From Profundicola sp051011115 (GTDB taxonomy: Bacteria > Bacteroidota > Bacteroidia > Flavobacteriales > Weeksellaceae), in NCBI GenBank assembly GCA_051011115.1, contig JBPCUN010000100.1:1-17073 (forward strand): DNA of 17,073 nucleotides, read 5' to 3'. The translations under genes and the position numbers were made by a program. Positions 15,065 to 17,073 of the stretch are shown here, one piece after another. Every line of letters starts with the position of its first letter. Positions within the stretch are counted from its first letter, which is position 1. The notes below the pieces were generated by a model. It had not been told where the DNA came from. It searched no databases and saw only the letters and a list, made by a program, of their open reading frames with translations.

Positions 15065-17073
15065 ATGTATAAGTTATTAGCATTATTGATAATTCCAATC
15101 TTTGCATTTTCGCAAGAATCTCCACAGATGTCAGCACCGTCGAGCATACTAGATGTAAGCGCAGATTTCATAAATCCTAGTGATCATATCAATGATGCAG
15201 AGATTGTTTTAAATGCAACGGGAGGGTCGGCGCCATACTATTACTATTGGTCATCAGCTACAACAGATACCCTATCTTCAAAATCAACAAGACTTACAGA
15301 AGGTGTAAATCACCAAATTATAATTAGGGATTCAGCAGGAAATCAGGTAACTAAAAATATTTATATACCCTCGGAGAGTATTACAGAAAAATTTAATGGA
15401 TTTTTTGTTCCGCTGGTTGAGAAAGTTTCTAGTATCTTATTTTTTGATTTATTTTCTGCCATGGGAATTTACGACCCTGTGGTGTATGCAGATCAAAAGT
15501 TAGTTTCAATTCCCGAATGGACCGCTGGCGTTGAAGATAAATTCATATTAAAGCAATGGTATTTTAACGAAGGGGATCGCGTAGAAATAGGAGATATTAT
15601 TGCGGATGTAGAAAATAGAGATGGCGTTATAATTCCTGTGGAATCTACCGTAAATGGACAATTACACTATTTGGTTCAAGAAGGAGGAGTTATTTATAAT
15701 TCTAAAAATGACGCTCATGTTATAGAGCAAGGAGCGAACTTCTTAGCTGGGATAGCATATGATGAACCAAAACCGTTGAAGAATCCAAATGGTAGTGTAC
15801 AAACCAAAAATATTCCATTCATTGTCGTATGGCTTGTAGTAGGGTCTTTATTCTTTACGATAAGAATGGGTTTCATTAATATTAGAGGGTTTAGACATGC
15901 TTTAGGTTTAGCCAGTGGTAAGTATGATGACCCAAATGCACCAGGTAGGGTTACACACTTTCAAGCATTAGCTACAGCTGTTTCAGGTACCGTAGGTTTA
16001 GGTAATATAGCAGGAGTAGCTGTGGCTATCTCTTTGGGTGGAGCAGGGGCTACATTCTGGATGATTGTAGCAGGATTATTAGGAATGTCTACCAAGTTTG
16101 TAGAATGTACCTTAGGCGTTAAATACAGAACTATTACAGAAGATGGTAGAATATTCGGTGGTCCGATGAATTACTTGAGCCATGGTCTAGAGAAAAGAGG
16201 AATGAAAAAGTTCGGTAAATTTTTAGCCGTAACTTTTGCTATTTTAGCAGTAGGAGCTTCTTTTGGAGGTGGTAACATGTTTCAGTCCAATCAAGCTTTT
16301 GAGCAATTAGCGAATCAAGTTCCAATGCTAAAAGGTTATGGATTTGGGTTTGGCGTAATATCAGCTATTCTAGTGGGAGCTGTGATTTTAGGAGGAATTA
16401 ATAGTATCGCTAAAGTCACAGAGAAGATAGTACCTTTTATGGCAACATTTTATGTCATTGCATGTTTATTTGTAATAGGAATGAATTTCTCTAACATTAA
16501 CCTTGCATTTCAAGCGATATTTGATGGGGCATTTAGTCCTTCTGCGTTAAAGGGGGGAGTTATAGGCGTATTAATTGTAGGATTCCAAAGAGCGGCCTTC
16601 TCGAATGAGGCTGGTGTTGGTTCAGCAGCAATTGCTCACTCAGCAGCAAAAACCAATCACCCACCAAGTGAAGGTTTTGTGGCTTTACTAGAACCATTTA
16701 TAGATACGGTGGTAGTTTGTACATTAACAGCTCTTGTTTTGGTTTTCACAGGAATGCATGAAGTGACAGGATTGGCAGGAGCGCAACTTACATCTGATGC
16801 GTTTGGTTCAGTAATTTCTTGGTTTCCTATAGTGTTGGCATTTGCTATATTCTTATTTGCTTTCTCTACCATGATATCATGGTCTTACTATGGAATGAGA
16901 GCTTGGACTTACTTATTTGGACGCAGTAAACGTTCGGAAATTATATATAAATTACTATTTTTACTTTTTATTGTAATAGGATCATCTATAAGTCTTGGTG
17001 CAGTATTAGATTTTTCTGATATGATGATTCTAGCTATGGCGTTTCCGAATGTGATTGGTTTATATATATTATC
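15065..17073 (+). CDS. Alanine/glycine:Na+ symporter (AGCS) with signal peptide, SprB-like repeat and lipoyl-like domain (3' end missing)
   Basis: I translated 669 uninterrupted codons from ATG 15065 to the window edge. Residues 1-16 form a signal peptide (MYKLLALLIIPIFAFS, then Gln). Residues about 45-102 resemble one SprB repeat (ATGGSAPYYYYW, then IIIRDSAGNQVTKNIYI). A hydrophobic/amphipathic segment (about 108-134) matches the first part of ordinary AGCS proteins. Residues about 146-221 are biotinyl/lipoyl-like (QWYFNEGDRVEIGDIIADVE) without the modified lysine. The transport core starts at about 250 and has the family motifs SGTVGLGNIAGVAVAI (307-322), FGGPMNYL (364-371), NGLY-type helices around 385-475 and GFQRAAFSNEAGVGSAAIAHSA (506-527, in two stretches). 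Such carriers import alanine or glycine with Na+. It follows the K+ channel gene by 61 bases; no terminator or clear promoter lies between, so co-transcription is possible. E. coli YaaJ and similar carriers lack the first 250 residues' extra domains. Confidence 0.93.
   Translation, partial: MYKLLALLIIPIFAFSQESPQMSAPSSILDVSADFINPSDHINDAEIVLNATGGSAPYYYYWSSATTDTLSSKSTRLTEGVNHQIIIRDSAGNQVTKNIYIPSESITEKFNGFFVPLVEKVSSILFFDLFSAMGIYDPVVYADQKLVSIPEWTAGVEDKFILKQWYFNEGDRVEIGDIIADVENRDGVIIPVESTVNGQLHYLVQEGGVIYNSKNDAHVIEQGANFLAGIAYDEPKPLKNPNGSVQTKNIPFIVVWLVVGSLFFTIRMGFINIRGFRHALGLASGKYDDPNAPGRVTHFQALATAVSGTVGLGNIAGVAVAISLGGAGATFWMIVAGLLGMSTKFVECTLGVKYRTITEDGRIFGGPMNYLSHGLEKRGMKKFGKFLAVTFAILAVGASFGGGNMFQSNQAFEQLANQVPMLKGYGFGFGVISAILVGAVILGGINSIAKVTEKIVPFMATFYVIACLFVIGMNFSNINLAFQAIFDGAFSPSALKGGVIGVLIVGFQRAAFSNEAGVGSAAIAHSAAKTNHPPSEGFVALLEPFIDTVVVCTLTALVLVFTGMHEVTGLAGAQLTSDAFGSVISWFPIVLAFAIFLFAFSTMISWSYYGMRAWTYLFGRSKRSEIIYKLLFLLFIVIGSSISLGAVLDFSDMMILAMAFPNVIGLYIL

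Noticed and set aside
16657..16872. 71-codon open frame on the minus strand
   Set aside because: It is a shadow of the symporter gene, whose family motifs are read on the plus strand.

Overview
The window reads as chromosomal DNA of a member of the Bacteroidota, most likely class Flavobacteriia. Supporting signs are the low G+C content, A-rich translation starts without clear Shine-Dalgarno sequences, several -7 promoter elements matching TAnnTTTG (the Bacteroidota sigma-factor consensus), a type III glutamine synthetase, a small outer-membrane beta-barrel gene and a SprB-type repeat. It looks like ordinary housekeeping DNA. I see no insertion sequence, prophage, CRISPR array, tRNA or attachment site.

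Layout. (1) 1-1992, minus: a UvrD/PcrA-type helicase cut by the left edge. (2) 2236-3108, plus: a secreted FKBP-type prolyl isomerase lipoprotein behind a leader with a perfect hairpin, ending in a terminator. (3) 3224-3521, plus: the RNase P RNA (rnpB). (4) 3626-5095, plus: IMP dehydrogenase (guaB) with its own promoter and a strong terminator. (5) 5416-6084, plus: an outer-membrane beta-barrel protein preceded by a sigma-54-like -24/-12 sequence. (6) 6246-10268, plus: sucA-sucB, the E1 and E2 subunits of 2-oxoglutarate dehydrogenase, as a tight operon; E3 is not here. (7) 10354-12543, minus: type III glutamine synthetase, convergent with sucB across a symmetrical terminator. (8) 12646-13593, minus: a Ca2+/Na+ antiporter of the CaCA family. 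(9) 13766-15003, plus: a small PspC-domain membrane protein overlapping by one base a two-helix K+ channel with a cytosolic RCK domain. (10) 15065 to the right edge, plus: an alanine/Na+ symporter (AGCS family) with an unusual N-terminal region, cut by the edge.

How the genes relate. Most units are single genes with their own promoter and terminator. sucA and sucB work in one complex. The 2-oxoglutarate they consume is also the carbon skeleton for ammonium assimilation, and glutamine synthetase lies directly opposite. The right third (antiporter, K+ channel, Na+-coupled symporter) is concerned with ion transport, though on two strands and probably in separate transcripts.

The most unusual object is the symporter. 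Before its transport core it carries a signal peptide, one SprB-like beta-sandwich repeat, a hydrophobic/amphipathic segment and a biotinyl/lipoyl-like domain whose modifiable lysine is replaced. The genuine lipoyl domain of SucB in the same window gives a direct comparison.
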